64,000 bases of DNA from Oreocharis arfaki (taxonomy: Eukaryota > Chordata > Aves > Passeriformes > Paramythiidae). A program made the position numbers and the translations under genes. Below, piece by piece: positions 13,301 through 25,289 of the stretch. Under the pieces are notes generated by a model. That model was not told where the DNA came from. It ran no database searches and saw nothing but the letters and a program-made list of their open reading frames with translations. The stretch spans positions 62,001-126,000 of the forward strand of contig VZRR01010426.1 of NCBI GenBank assembly GCA_013398015.1. The letters are read 5' to 3'. Numbering within the stretch: position 1 is the first letter of the stretch; each line of letters opens with the position of its first letter.

Positions 13301-16300
13301 CCTTTATCCCTGAATCCCTCACTATTTAACAAGACACGAGCTCATATTGTTGACTTCTCTGTGAGCAGAACTCCTCAGAGATCACCAATGGCCATGGACA
13401 CCTTGATGCCCTGGTGCCCAGCACCGCTTTCAAGAGCCAGCTTTGTGCCTCTGTCGTCTGTGCACCACCACTCTGCCCAGGCAGCACCAGTCCACAGCTC
13501 ATCTAAAACCCTGGTCTGATTACAAGCAAAACCACAGCAAAGCCTTACATTTAAATCACTTGCTAGAAGAGATTATTGAATAAAAAATTATGAGAGTTTG
13601 TTTTTCCTAGCAGCAGGAAATATGGATTTTCAACAATAAGCTATTGAATACCAAACATTATCATCTTTACTGGGCAAGCGTCTCAGTTCTATTTATGAAT
13701 AAGAGAGATAAAAAAAGGAGATTTACTCACAGGTTGAAAAACATAACAACCTTTTCTTCCTCTAGTTATTTGTCAGGGGTTGTGGATCAGCCCTGTCAGA
13801 CAAGCAAAGGGAAATGCTCTGTAAAAGCAACAGAGGCAGATTAACCTGGTGGGGCTTCCTCACAGGTGTGCTGCAAAGCTCCACACATTTCATCAGTCCT
13901 GAAGGGATAATTACAAGCCTGTCCGTTCCTCCTAAAACACTTTAAACTTTCACACCACTCGGGTCTCAGAACCAGGATGGCTGAACAAATCCCAAGGTCT
14001 GTAAGGCTCCTAGAAACTTAATGCAGTCTTTAATTTTATTTCCTTGCTCTTTTCTATTTCTTCCTTTCTTTCTCTCTCTTTTCTCCCTCTGGTCCCCAGC
14101 TTGTTTGGGTTTTTTTTGTTTTGCCTTATGAACCTACCATTCAAACAGATTTAGCGGGGAGGCTGAGAGGACTTTGGTCACCCACCCCAGCCCAGCCAGT
14201 CTGGTGTGCCTTTGACATGGACACAGCTGTCTTGTTTAAACCAAGGCTACCTGTGAAGTAGAAAATACCCAGAGCACCTCAGACTTTTTCTCCTGCTTGC
14301 CATTTTTGCCAGTTTATGCCCCCACATACCAGTATATTTTAGTACATTTTGCTCCCTCAGAGAAGACAGGTGTGCCATTGGTTGACAGGGTCAATGCAGA
14401 GAAGCACCCCAGGTCCACGTTGTGTCAGTGCTCCCACTGATGCCTGCTGCAAGGAATATTCTGAAAAAATGAAATGTGTTTTTTTCCTGCTTGCCAGCAC
14501 TCAGCCACCTGGGGGCCTTGGCAGCACCTCTGTAAATCTGCCTTTTTTTTTTCCTTTCTAGTCCCTTACCTGAGGTTAAGGTCCCTGTATGTAAATGCTG
14601 AATGCAGTTAGGAGATTTCATCCAAGTCTTACCGTGAAGGAAGAATTATCAACTGTGGTGAACACACTAAAAGCTGAAGAGTTTTACAGGATAAGGCAGA
14701 ACTCAGTGCTATAAAAAACCAGTGAAAAAGGAAGAGTTTTGCAGGCTGTTAAGAGACCAATACACAGCTGCTATTTTGTCTTTAATTAATTCCTCTGCAC
14801 CCAGTACCTGTGAATACTGCAGTGGTATTATTTGTCTTCGAAACTGGAAGAAAAATTCTCCATAGCCAGTGCAATTCCTTTTAGCATCCTTTTCCCAAGC
14901 AATGAGACTCTTTTTCTTTCTGCTACGACTAAGAGTCTCCAGCTCAGTGCACTGAGTGCCTGTCTTCGTTCATGAGTGCCAAAAGTACTGGACAGCCCCA
15001 TAATTGCTCTGCTCAGGCTTGAGCCTGCATCAGCCCAGCTTATCCTGGTACCACAGCAGCACCTTTGGGTACTCAAATGCACATGAAATTCCCACCTTCA
15101 ATTGTCTTCTCCCTATGGATATCACTGTATTTGGCCATAAGCTTTAAGGCTGAAAGGACTTAGCTACTGTCTGGTCCAATGTGCTGAGAGAGTGAGAGTG
15201 CCCTGCTGGAGGCTTGGCTGCACAATTCGGGGAATGATGAGGTGGGTGAGGTGGGACCTCACTAGAAGGAGACATGGCAGTGTCCTTGGGAAGGGGTGAA
15301 TGGCACACATGGACTTTGTGGGGCTGAGTGGTCACGGAAAGCAGGGAACAGAAAGGATACATGCATTAGGTGCAGGAGGAGCTCTTAACATCCGCAGTGA
15401 AAAGGAAAGGAGGCCCAGGCAAATCGTGTGAGACCAGCTGCTCTGTTGCTATAGTAAGATCCTCTTAAGGGCTACCTAGAAAAAAAGGTGCAACACCAAA
15501 GGGACCAATTTATTGAATTTTTAAAAAGTAAAACCAATTCTCTGCATGGCTTTCCTTTACATTTATAAACCCAAATGTTACTGTATAGATAAATATGGAT
15601 CTTTACTCCATATCATGCTTGAATATTAAAAAAAATTACATAAACTCAAGTATTCAAGGACTGATGGCATCTCAGTTGTATTTCCTCATGTCCACTGAAA
15701 TCCCTTTTTTTTAGTGATTTAGTTTTGACTCTCAGCAGAATTTCATTCAAAACCAGGCCCCACTAATGATTTATCGTTGGTCGAGGCTTCTGAATGTGGT
15801 CACCCATAAAAATTTCATATCCTCTCCACCTTCAGATTTCCAGACAGTCTCTATATCCTTGCCTGTTTAGGGTCATCACATAAAATGCCTTCTCAGATAA
15901 TTTTCAAGGCCTGTGGCAAATTTTCCTGAATGTGCCTATTGCTCAGGGGTATTTCATCTCCTTCTTGAAGAGTACTGCTCTGTGCTGCACTCTTGGCAAA
16001 GGGGATGAAAATCCACAGAGACTGAGAGAATGTGAGTCAGGTGAATTTAGGGGTTCTTTTGCAAAACCCTGCATGACCTTAGGCAAGTTACTTTGTGCCA
16101 TATGAGACGGGATAGCTGTAGATATCAATTGGTATCACAGTTTCATGACTGTTAAAGTATAGTTAAGTCCGTGGAAGGTCTTGGATTGCAGTACATTTGA
16201 AAGTAAAGCCACAGACACCTAAAGCTAGACACATGAAACCAAACAACCTTTAATGAAATGGGGGCCTCCATTTTATTTTGCCTTTTTTTGTAGCTTCAGA

Positions 16301-19300
16301 AAACGATACATTTGGTTGAAGTAAATTTTATTTCTGTACGGTAGATGAGTCCTCAGGACCCATTTGGTGCACATATACATTTGTGTACATATACATGACC
16401 TGGGTGATTGCACAACTCCAGCAAAAAACCTTTTTGATAACTCTTTTTCTATGAAACCCCCAGAGAGACACTTCATATCACGGATTTATTTTGGCTGACG
16501 AATGTATTTTAAATGCTGCTCCCTATATCAGCTCTGGCAGCCCTTCTTAGCTAGTAAATTTGAGGTTTGGGAATCAAGACAAACAGAATGTACATAAATG
16601 AAAACCTCTGTGATATAAACAGTGTCAGTCACCAAGTCATTAAACCTAACACATTGTAACCCATTAGAGGTAATTCCGGCTGTATCTGGCAGTTGTAACG
16701 GAATAGATCAAAGTATTTTAGAAGGCTAAGGAAAGTCAAATTTACACTCAAGATTTAAAGCTGAGGTAAATTGTTTGCCTTCAAAGTCAAAAAAAAAAAA
16801 AAAAGGAAGATGAATGGGAGCTGCATCCTCAGCTGTGTGTGAGGCAGCGCTGCCCATGGTCTTACCTCACACGATCAATGTAAGGCTGTTTGCCACGGCC
16901 AGCACTGTGACCGCCTCATGGCCTATGGCAAACTAAAATCAGGCTCACACAATGCTTTCCTTTGAGGAGGTGGCAGGGAGGGATTCACCACAAATGCAAC
17001 AAGTTCAAATCCATCCCTGGGGCTCAGATTTGTGTTCAAAGGGAGAGGTACTGTCTGTTCAGTTCATCTCTTAGAGGCCATGCAAGCTAAGCTTCTGCCC
17101 AAATGGACGTTTCTGTGAGGGTCATATTTGTATAACCACCTTCTGCACTTACTGGGATAATGGGAACGGGCACAGGGTTAGAACCCCTTGAGGAAGCCCT
17201 CTTGAAACCTCTCTCATGCCTGTGGGTGTTTCTGCAAGAGGATTAGTGAAAACCTTGGAGTTATTTTGAAACGACCCTTTTATCAAGTAACAGAGAGCAG
17301 AATACTTATTGCCTTGTAGCTTTGGAGCTCTTTTTTTTTCTCTGAATGCTGTTCAAGCTTAATGTTGTGCAGTGCCTCTGCTGTTACGCTTTATGGGAAG
17401 AAAGTGAATCTCACAAAAGTTCCTTGGGTTTCCTGCAAGTTTCAAGAAAAGCGAGGGATTTTTGCTGATTTTCACTGAAAAACTTCACCCATCTCTACGG
17501 TTTTGCAAGGCTAAATCCTTGTTGTTTAAGGCACTGCTGGAAACGAAGTGATGCATTAGCAGCTCGCTGCTCCCGTTCATTTCTATGTATTCATCTCCTC
17601 CTAAAGGGGAAGATGATGTTGCATTGAAGGAAGCAACAGAGTTGCTCTTTGTATTTAAATATAAAACTAATAATTTGAAAATAGGCATACATTTATATAT
17701 GTTTCTGTTGCTGAAAAAGTTTTCCTACATTATTATGAAGATTTGAAAAACTGTATTTCTTATTATATTTTTCTTTTATTCAGAATCAGAGTTGACCTGT
17801 AAACTTTGATTAGAAAGGCATTTAAAAGAAAAATAATTATTAGGAAAATCTCAGTGTTTTCCTGGGAAAAATTTCTTATTTTTCACAGATTTCAAGCAAA
17901 TCACAGTGTTCTGTGAACTGTCTTGAATTCTTTTGAGTTTGCAGGGTTCAGGGAGTCCTTCTTTTCCCTTTTCTTTCCTCCCATGGGACAGGGTTTATAG
18001 AGAATGGTTTGTCCCACTGAGTGTGTTTGGAAGTCACAGCACCCGGAATTTGTTCCATCCTTTTGCTCACAGAGATCAATACGGTAATCATCAACACTGA
18101 GCTGAAATTCCCATGAAGCAGTGGAAATTAACAAATGAGTTTAGCAACAAGATCAATTCAGTGTGCCAAAACAAGGTTGTCTGATTCTGCAAATACTGAA
18201 GTGGTTCATCCTGATATTACTCAGAATTATACATCTCAATTTTTGCCCTGGAATGGGATGGGTTTAAGGTCAGCATTTGCATTCTGGATCTTCTGTACTC
18301 AGCTAAATTTGATTTGGGAGAACAGCCTGTGTGGGAGTGTCCAGGCAACATCCTCCCTCACCTTTGCAGTGCAGACTGCAGTGAGTCCAAACCTTTAAAT
18401 GTCACTGAGCTTTTCTCAGTGCTCATTTATCAAAGTAGTATGTAACTTCCATGGTTTCATAGTGAGAAGTGATGCCTTGTGTCTGGCAGGGTGATAAACG
18501 CTTGTGCCTGGGGCCACTTGCACTGTGCTTCAGCTTGTATGTGGTCATGCAAGAAAGTCTCTCCCAAGACCCCTACAGGGATCAGCCCTTCTCCTGCTCA
18601 CTTGAGTGACTGCTCGGTCTCCAATTTCACCCAGAAAACGCAACAGAAATAGCCACTGGTTTTCAGTGAGCAATTACCCAAAGAACAATGCCTTGGGCAT
18701 GGAAAGCTGAACAGATTTTTGCTTTTCTAAAACAGCACACAAAGAGCTCCCCTTTGGAGCTTTCATCAGGATCCCGCAAGTGGTACTTCTAGAGCTTTGC
18801 CCAGAGCTTTTTTTCAACCTTCTGCCTCTTGGTGGTGTGTGTCTGCTGTGTATTTTGCTCTGATATGCTGCTGAGAGCCACTCAGCGTGCTGCCTCTGCA
18901 TTATCATTATATCTGCAGTGGGAAACCCTGTGACTGAATGAATCAATATCACATATGGCCTGATTCTAGGGAGGTAGATTTAATTAGTACAAGCCATCAC
19001 GGATACCGTGTTCTTCCATTGCTAGGCCAAATCTGTCCCAAATTGTCATTGTCCATTGTCTGGGACTCAGTGCATGTGGTAACAGCTTTCTCAAGCACTG
19101 AAAAAAATTTGTTGATCCAAATATGAGCCAGTATTTGTCTTTCAGTAAAAAAATTCCCAGGCTTGATCTGAACAGGGGGAAGTAAGGGGGGAAACTGAGT
19201 TTTGAACTGCAAGATAATAAAATCATTGGATGTACTTAGTTCCATTAGGCTAACGGGGTCTCAGGGTTACATCCGCAGAGACCTCCATGAGGATGTGGTG

Positions 19301-19859
19301 CTTAGGGTTTGTGCCTCTGTTATTCTTTGCACATGGCCATCACTGCAGCAGCTGTCTCTAAATAATGCATGTCTGTTTGCATGTATTACAGGCTTCTTTT
19401 GAAGATGTAGATCTCTCTTAAAGCAGTTAATAGAGGTATGCACAACAGAATCTGACTCCGTTACCCTCTGAGGAAAATCAAGGAAAAGACCCTAAAGATC
19501 TGCACAGCTGGTGTTTGCTCCCTCAAGGCAAATTGAGCCCAGCAAGGCAACACCAGGCAGAGGCAGTCCTGACGAAGAAGGCGTGCCATCCTTCATCCAA
19601 ATCAGAGCAATGCTGAACACTCTTCTCAGCCTGCTTATGTCCCCACTGTCCTGGCACCAGCACCAGTGGCACACATGGGTTTTCATCAGGGACTGGGTGG
19701 GTAGAAATCTTTGAAAAAATCTCTGCTTGGAAACATCACCTAAAATGGGATTGGTTTAATGTGTTGACTTCATATTACTATAATATTATACCTTTACATT
19801 ACAAAGGAATAAATGGATAGGACTCATTAAATTCCAACTTATGTGCTATAGGATTTTCA

Positions 19860-19887
19860 AATTAACTAATGTTAATTAACTAATGTT
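19860..19887. repeat. 14-bp direct tandem duplication
   Basis: Two adjacent perfect copies of AATTAACTAATGTT, the unit of 14 bases, followed by GTTTGG. This is typical of replication slippage in AT-rich DNA. No function is suggested by the sequence. Confidence 0.8.
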
Positions 19888-20723
19888 GTTTGGTTTGATT
19901 CCTGCAGTAATCCTTGGCACATGCCAATTGATTACTCTAAGTGGAGGTGATGCCAGTCTTGTTTCTAACTCAAAGCTGGGCAAAGCTTCAGGGCAGCCCA
20001 TCCCAGACCCAGGTACTGTTCCTGTTATCTCATAAAGGATCTCTGTGGGGCAGGAGGTGTCTTTCAGGGCAGAGATCAGACTCAGGGGGCAGATAGGAGG
20101 GTAAAAATATGTGTTTAGTCCCAGCTGCTCTGGAGACACAGACCAGTTTGGTCTTGTGCCCTGGGCATGCAGACAGCAGCAACAGCCTGGGCAGGGCCCT
20201 GGCCCTCCTAAGCCATTGGAAAAGCAGAGGGATCTGACAGGGGAGGGTTTCAAGAATGAACAGAAACCCTCAGAGGAGAGCAGACTCATGTGCAAGGTGG
20301 GCACTGACTGCTGTGTGCACCCTCCCTCGGGAAGTGCACGAGGGACCAGGGTCTCTTGCCACATACAAGGCCTTCAAACCGTGCAGAACTGCCCCAGTAC
20401 AGGCTGCTTGCTGGTGCATGCAGACACCATTTGGGCACAGCAAGCCCAGGGCAAGTTGTACACCTGGATGGAGGTGGCCAGCACAAAGGCCAGGTGCAAA
20501 GGTCTCATTTGAGAAGAGGGAGGTCACCATCACATGGTCCCAGAGAAACTGAAGGCTGGTTGGAAAGGACGCTACCTGGAGTCCATCCACCAACCAGCTT
20601 TGGCATCCAGCTGTGGTACCTCCCTGCCTGTGTTCACTGTATCCCTTTGCCAGAGGAGCAGTAAAATATTTGCAGTAAAATTACTTGCAAGAGTCCCACA
20701 GGAGTTCATGTGCAGGAATTTCA

Positions 20724-20764
20724 TTAGTGAGAAGCTGTACTATTACCCAAAAAATTCTCACTAA
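20724..20764. repeat. 10-bp inverted repeat, 21-base loop
   Basis: TTAGTGAGAA at 20724-20733 is matched by its exact reverse complement TTCTCACTAA at 20755-20764. The stem is short and a chance pair of this size is possible in 64 kb. Confidence 0.5.
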
Positions 20765-23700
20765 GAGCTGTAAATCGACTCCAGCAACTTCCACATCCAG
20801 GGAACCAAATGGCTGTAAACTTAAGTGTCCATGCCTGCAACAAGCTGTGCTATGGCTCCTCATCCCTGGTGTGGAGGCCAGACACCCCACCCACAGGGTG
20901 ACCGGGAGGAAAAAGAAACTAGGAGAGCAATTGGATCAAAACCTTTTCTTCCATCACTGGGCATCAAAATGAGAAAAAGAGTTTTCTGATTCATATTAAA
21001 ATTTTTTTCCTGGAAGTCCAGGGTCTTCTTAACATGTAAAGCAGTAAGAGCCTCTAGAATTTGTTTTTCTCTTTCAGAGAAGTGTAAAATTAGCTGCTAA
21101 ATTATTCTCTTCTGTGCTGGCTATAAAAAAAACCATCCAGAGATTACTCACATTTGACTTAATTTGAATAAATGTACTATCACTGACATGATTGCTAATC
21201 ATCCTTGTACTCAGTTACTCAAATTAGCATCCTATGAATTGATCAAAATGGATAAGCTGTGTCAGGGAAAATACGTTTATTTGCCTAAACCTGTGGTCTT
21301 ATTCTGGCACAGATAGCAGCATACAGCAGCATATAGCAGGGGTTCAGGCTTTGACAGGGTGAGACCATGCTGCTGTTTCACAGTATTTAGCATTTTTCCT
21401 ACCTTGGGGTGAAGGGAGCGACGCTGGCTGCCTTCTCTTCCCAGCAGATATGGGACTGATTATACCTTTTTCATAGGACCTGCCTGGGAAAAACGAGAGG
21501 GACACACTCAGCTGCTTAAGCCCTTCTGGGCTTTCGTTCTTCTTCACTTTTTTCTCATGTCTTAATCTCATTATTACATTTCGTCATGAAACAACATCAG
21601 AAAGAAAGAAAAGAAGTTGAATGATACAGAAAGAAACATCAGTAAAAGAGCCCTGGAGGTGTTTCCCTCTGTCTGAGGAAACAGGCAGAGTTTCTTCAGC
21701 AACAAGAAATGCAGAAATGTGCTGAGACAAGTCAAGAGAAGAAAAAGATGGAGAAATAATGAGTAGGAAATTTACACTGGGGCTAGGTTAATAAAAGAGG
21801 TGAGACACAGGTGGAGGTGGTGTGAAAATGAAGCAGAGCCTGTTTGTTGTGGGGTGGAAGTGACTAGTGAGACGGAGAAGGGGCAGAGACAGGGAGCCAG
21901 GAGTGAAGACAGTGTAATTTCGGAGTCCTTGGAGAAGCTGGATCTCCTCACACAATCCAGCAGCTGTTTCCAATGTGCCTGATTTACTTGGTGGGATCAC
22001 TTATCTGTGGGAGACCATTTGTTGTTTTTCTTTTGTTTTTTACCCTCCTAAATGTATGAGATCACTTACTGCAGAGCTCTTCCAACAGGCATGAGACCTA
22101 GAGGCTTTGACCATGGGAATACTGTCTCACAAGAGATTTATCCACAGATAAGTGAAATCATGAGTCACTGCTTGAAAGCAAGAATTAAAACATACAAAAG
22201 AAAAAGACCTCCTATTTCCTGCAAGAAAAGAGCAGGCCAGTGACCACGTTAACTCCAGTGGTCCCATGGCAAAGCCATCACTTGCAGCTTTCAAGATGTC
22301 AGTGGAGCTGCACATAGGTTCTCAGCATCTTTGAAGACCATACCTATAACAATAACAGATCAAATATGTTCCTACAATTCTATCTAATTGGTTCTTCACT
22401 GAGATTTTTAGTTTTTATTTAACCTGCCGTAAGTAAGAACTTTGTCTGGGGTTCTTCAACTAGAGTTCAGATAAAGAATAATATTTGATGTGAAGTAGGA
22501 CTGAAATTATCTCACTTTCACAGAGTATCTTGGCTATGTACGAATCAAAAGAATTAACACCTGCTCCTAATTAGCCAAAGGGGAAATGTCACTGAATAGG
22601 TCATGAAGAGCATATCCTTTTAAATAGTCTCAGTTAAAATGCTTCCAGCAGTGATGTTATAAAGGCATGGGGCCATGTAAAACAGACTCAAGAGTTACAA
22701 AAGGCATCCTAGAGATCCGAGTCTTAGAAATCGTAAGTGACTTCCTTTTCTGCACAACTTTCCATCACCAGCATTTGGCTCTTTTTTGCCAGTATCACTG
22801 TAAAGAATTATTTTGCTTCAGACAAAGAATATTTGAGCAATATTTTTAAATGGTTTGATTATGTTTACCAACTATTCCTGGTTTTGCATAAATAAGCAAT
22901 TATATCCAACCTCTAACAATCTTTCCCTCCCTCCATTTTCACCTTTTTCTTTTTAAAATCACTAATTGTCCCTAGCAATATTTCCTAGCCTAGATATTAA
23001 AATATAACACAGGCACAAAATACGTTATCCCCCAGAACCCTTCTACACCCTGATGTACTCGATTAGTGAGAGGAGAAGCTGGCTCACCCTCTCATGATTG
23101 ATGCATCTCCTGTACTATGTAAACAGTCAGGAAAACTGACATACAACATTACTAAGGGATCGTTTATAATCTGTTCACTCAATTTTTTGGCTAATCCAAT
23201 TAAATTTGCTAATCCTGTTGAAGTGTGTAAAGCCCTCTGCCTGAGTTACCTTTAATATGAGTCTGAATTATTTTTGTTTTGTGACCTGAGCACAATAATG
23301 CCATTTAAGCCCCAAAGCGACATATTCCAGTGTCAAAGGTTACTCCCCATTTCTACATATAAATCTAAACATACATGAACCTGCACTCAGCTCTTAAGAA
23401 TTACTTTAAGTCCTCAAATAAAATCTCTGCCATTTACCATTTATAATTAATGTCCATTACTCTTTTTAAGTAAAAGAATCGATTAAATTAATTCTATTAA
23501 TGCCACTGTGTTTGTTAAGCAATGCCATAAATAAAATACCCTTTCAGGGAATTATGTCAGCGCTTTTTCCCATTAGCCTTTTTTATTCTCTAGAAAGCAC
23601 CTTTTCCTCAGCTGATCTACAACTGCCGCTCTTTCTCCATTCTTGTCTGCTTTGGTGTTGCCATTGCAACCACCCCAGGGGAGCTATGGAAGAGCTTGGT

Positions 23701-23826
23701 GGTGATGAATACAACCACTACGCTTCACTCCAGGCTCTCAGCATCTGTACTTCCAGTTTAATCTTTGCCTTGCATGCTTTGCTGCTCCTGGCTGGGTTTG
23801 CCAGACATGAACAGAATCAGCACATT

Positions 23827-23852
23827 TTCCTTCCTTCCTTCCTTCCTTCCTT

Positions 23853-23884
<32 letters not shown>

Positions 23885-23943
23885 CCTTCCTGCCTTCCTT
23901 CCTGCCTTCCTGCCTGCCTTCCTGCCTTCCTTCCTGCCTTCCT
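23827..23943. repeat. (TTCC)n / (CTTCCTGC)n microsatellite
   Basis: An uninterrupted pyrimidine tract starts as pure TTCC repeats and shifts to interspersed CTGCC variants toward its 3' side, ending just before an N at 23944. The open reading frames across it on both strands (poly Leu-Pro-Ser or Gly-Arg-Lys) are repeat artefacts. The N beside the tract suggests that its true length was not resolved in assembly. Confidence 0.97.
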
Positions 23944-23964
23944 NGACAAGTAGAAGTCAGGGAA

Positions 23965-24005
23965 CCCTTCCCTCCCTCCCTCCCTCCCTTCCTCCCTCCC
24001 TTCCC
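23965..24005. repeat. (CCCT)n microsatellite
   Basis: A second pyrimidine block of CCCT units follows the TTCC tract after a 20-base non-repetitive spacer. Together the two form a compound pyrimidine tract of about 180 bases on one strand. Confidence 0.95.
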
Positions 24006-25006
24006 ATTAATAGGCCTGTGGGAAAGGTTGAGCTCATACAGGATTTCACTGATATTAAAAGCTGTTCTGCATCTGTCCTCAGGAAAAACAAACCTTTTCT
24101 CTCCAAGCAAAGCAACGGAGCACTCAAAAAAACCACCCTTTCAGTAATATATGTCACAGCTTTAATTGAATCTCTCTAATTTCAGCAGGGTCTCTCTCCA
24201 GTTTTGTGGACTCAGTGGGCTGATGAAAATTTGAGCTGGAAAAAGAGCTTAGTGTGGCTGCTGGCCAGGACAGCTCTCCCCCACGATACGTGCTGCATCA
24301 CTGTGTTAAGACAAGATTAATCCAAAAAACAACATTCTGCTTGTATGAGTGTGGCTATAGTGTAAAAAAGCCACATAACTACATTCAAGTGCAAGCTCAT
24401 GTTTGCATCTGGTATAATTCCCTGGAACAAATCCCTGCTTATATGAGCAAGGTAAAGCTACCACGTCTATATTAGGCCAGCAGGTAAAACTGCAAAAATC
24501 AAACCAGTTTTCAGATACACTAGTTCTCAAAACCATGAAGGGACAGGAAGGGCCACTTCAGAACCTAAAACAGGGTTTCTGTGCTTAAAATCTTCTTAGC
24601 CTTCCAATTCTACCCAGTGGTCTCCTAAAGGACAGTTATCCTTACCTACAACAATTTGGTTCCCTTATGCTCCTGTGTAGTGAGGTCTACGGTAGTACCG
24701 AGTATTGCCAATTCATTTGTACCTCATCCTACCATCTTTTGGTCTTTGGAGCCTTCTGTCCTGGAGCAGGAGGGGCATGGCTCCAAGAAATGGCACTGTC
24801 TTCCCAGCATGGAGCAGATACTTCCTCAAGAATGTGGGTCAGTGAGTTGTCCCTCAAACCTGCTTCAAGGCAGCATTGGAAGGTTATGGATCTAAATAAG
24901 GTTGAAAAAAAACCTGCTGAAATTTATTTATTTCCTGGAACACAGACTGGTTTCTGAAATTAGATACACTTATTACTGCAGTTGTGAACCAGACATCTAG
25001 AAATTT
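24006..25006. other. Intergenic, no gene seen
   Basis: No exon, RNA gene or recognisable repeat was found in this 1-kb spacer between the compound microsatellite and the next CR1 copy. The open frames are short and unsupported. Confidence 0.55.
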
Positions 25007-25289
25007 TTACAAGGGCATGTAGTGGTAGGAAGGGGGAGTGGCTTCAAACTGAAAGAGTACATTTAGATTAGATTTTGGGAAGAAATTCTTTACTGTGAGG
25101 GTGGTGAAGCCTTGATTCAGGTTGCCAAGAGAAGTTGTGGATGCCCCATCTCTGGAAGTGTTCAAGGCCAGGCTGGGTGGGGCTTTGAGCAGCCTGGTCT
25201 AATGGAAAGTGTCCCTGTCCATGGCAGGGGATTGGAAGGAGGTGACCTGTAAGGTTCTTTCCAACCCAAAGCATTCTATGATTCTATGA
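25007..25289 (+). mobile_element. CR1 LINE 3' end with ATTCTATG tail
   Basis: A plus-strand CR1 3' terminus. It begins with TTACAAGGGCATGTAGTG, continues with GGCTTCAAACTGAAAGAG and GAAATTCTTTACTGTGAGGG, then GGTTCTTTCCAACCCAAAGC, and closes with two ATTCTATG units. These are hallmarks of avian CR1 elements. A short internal part (the GGCACTGGAACAG section) is missing or altered near 25110. It holds no reverse transcriptase and is a dead 5'-truncated copy. Confidence 0.95.

Larger units (their letters stand above)
10351..23826. other. Intergenic, no gene seen
   Basis: About 13.5 kb without a supportable gene. Local GC-richer pockets at roughly 10.6-11.0 kb and 19.9-20.7 kb open long frames on both strands at once (for example 10492-11049 and 19876-20364), but the peptides are low in recognisable structure and rich in Cys, Pro and Ser, as seen in frames of GC-biased non-coding DNA. 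A pyrimidine-rich tract lies at 14040-14095 and a poly-A run near 16788-16804. A possible very old repeat trace is seen around 15138-15180 (see rejected items). Short repeats are listed separately. Confidence 0.6.

Noticed and set aside
15138..15180. Trace resembling an old CR1-type end (AAGGCTGAAAGGACTTAG, then CTGGTCCAATGTGCTGAG)
   Set aside because: It is only about 40 bases long, and the similarity is from memory and too weak to distinguish from chance.
19876..20664. Several overlapping long ORFs on both strands (162, 133, 107 and 102 codons)
   Set aside because: They share one GC-rich pocket with few stop codons. The peptides have no domain or consistent frame, so they are compositional artefacts.
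23500..24147. 215-codon ORF on the plus strand
   Set aside because: Its middle is translated microsatellite (Leu-Pro-Ser repeats) and it crosses an N. The flanks show no protein similarity that I can recognise.
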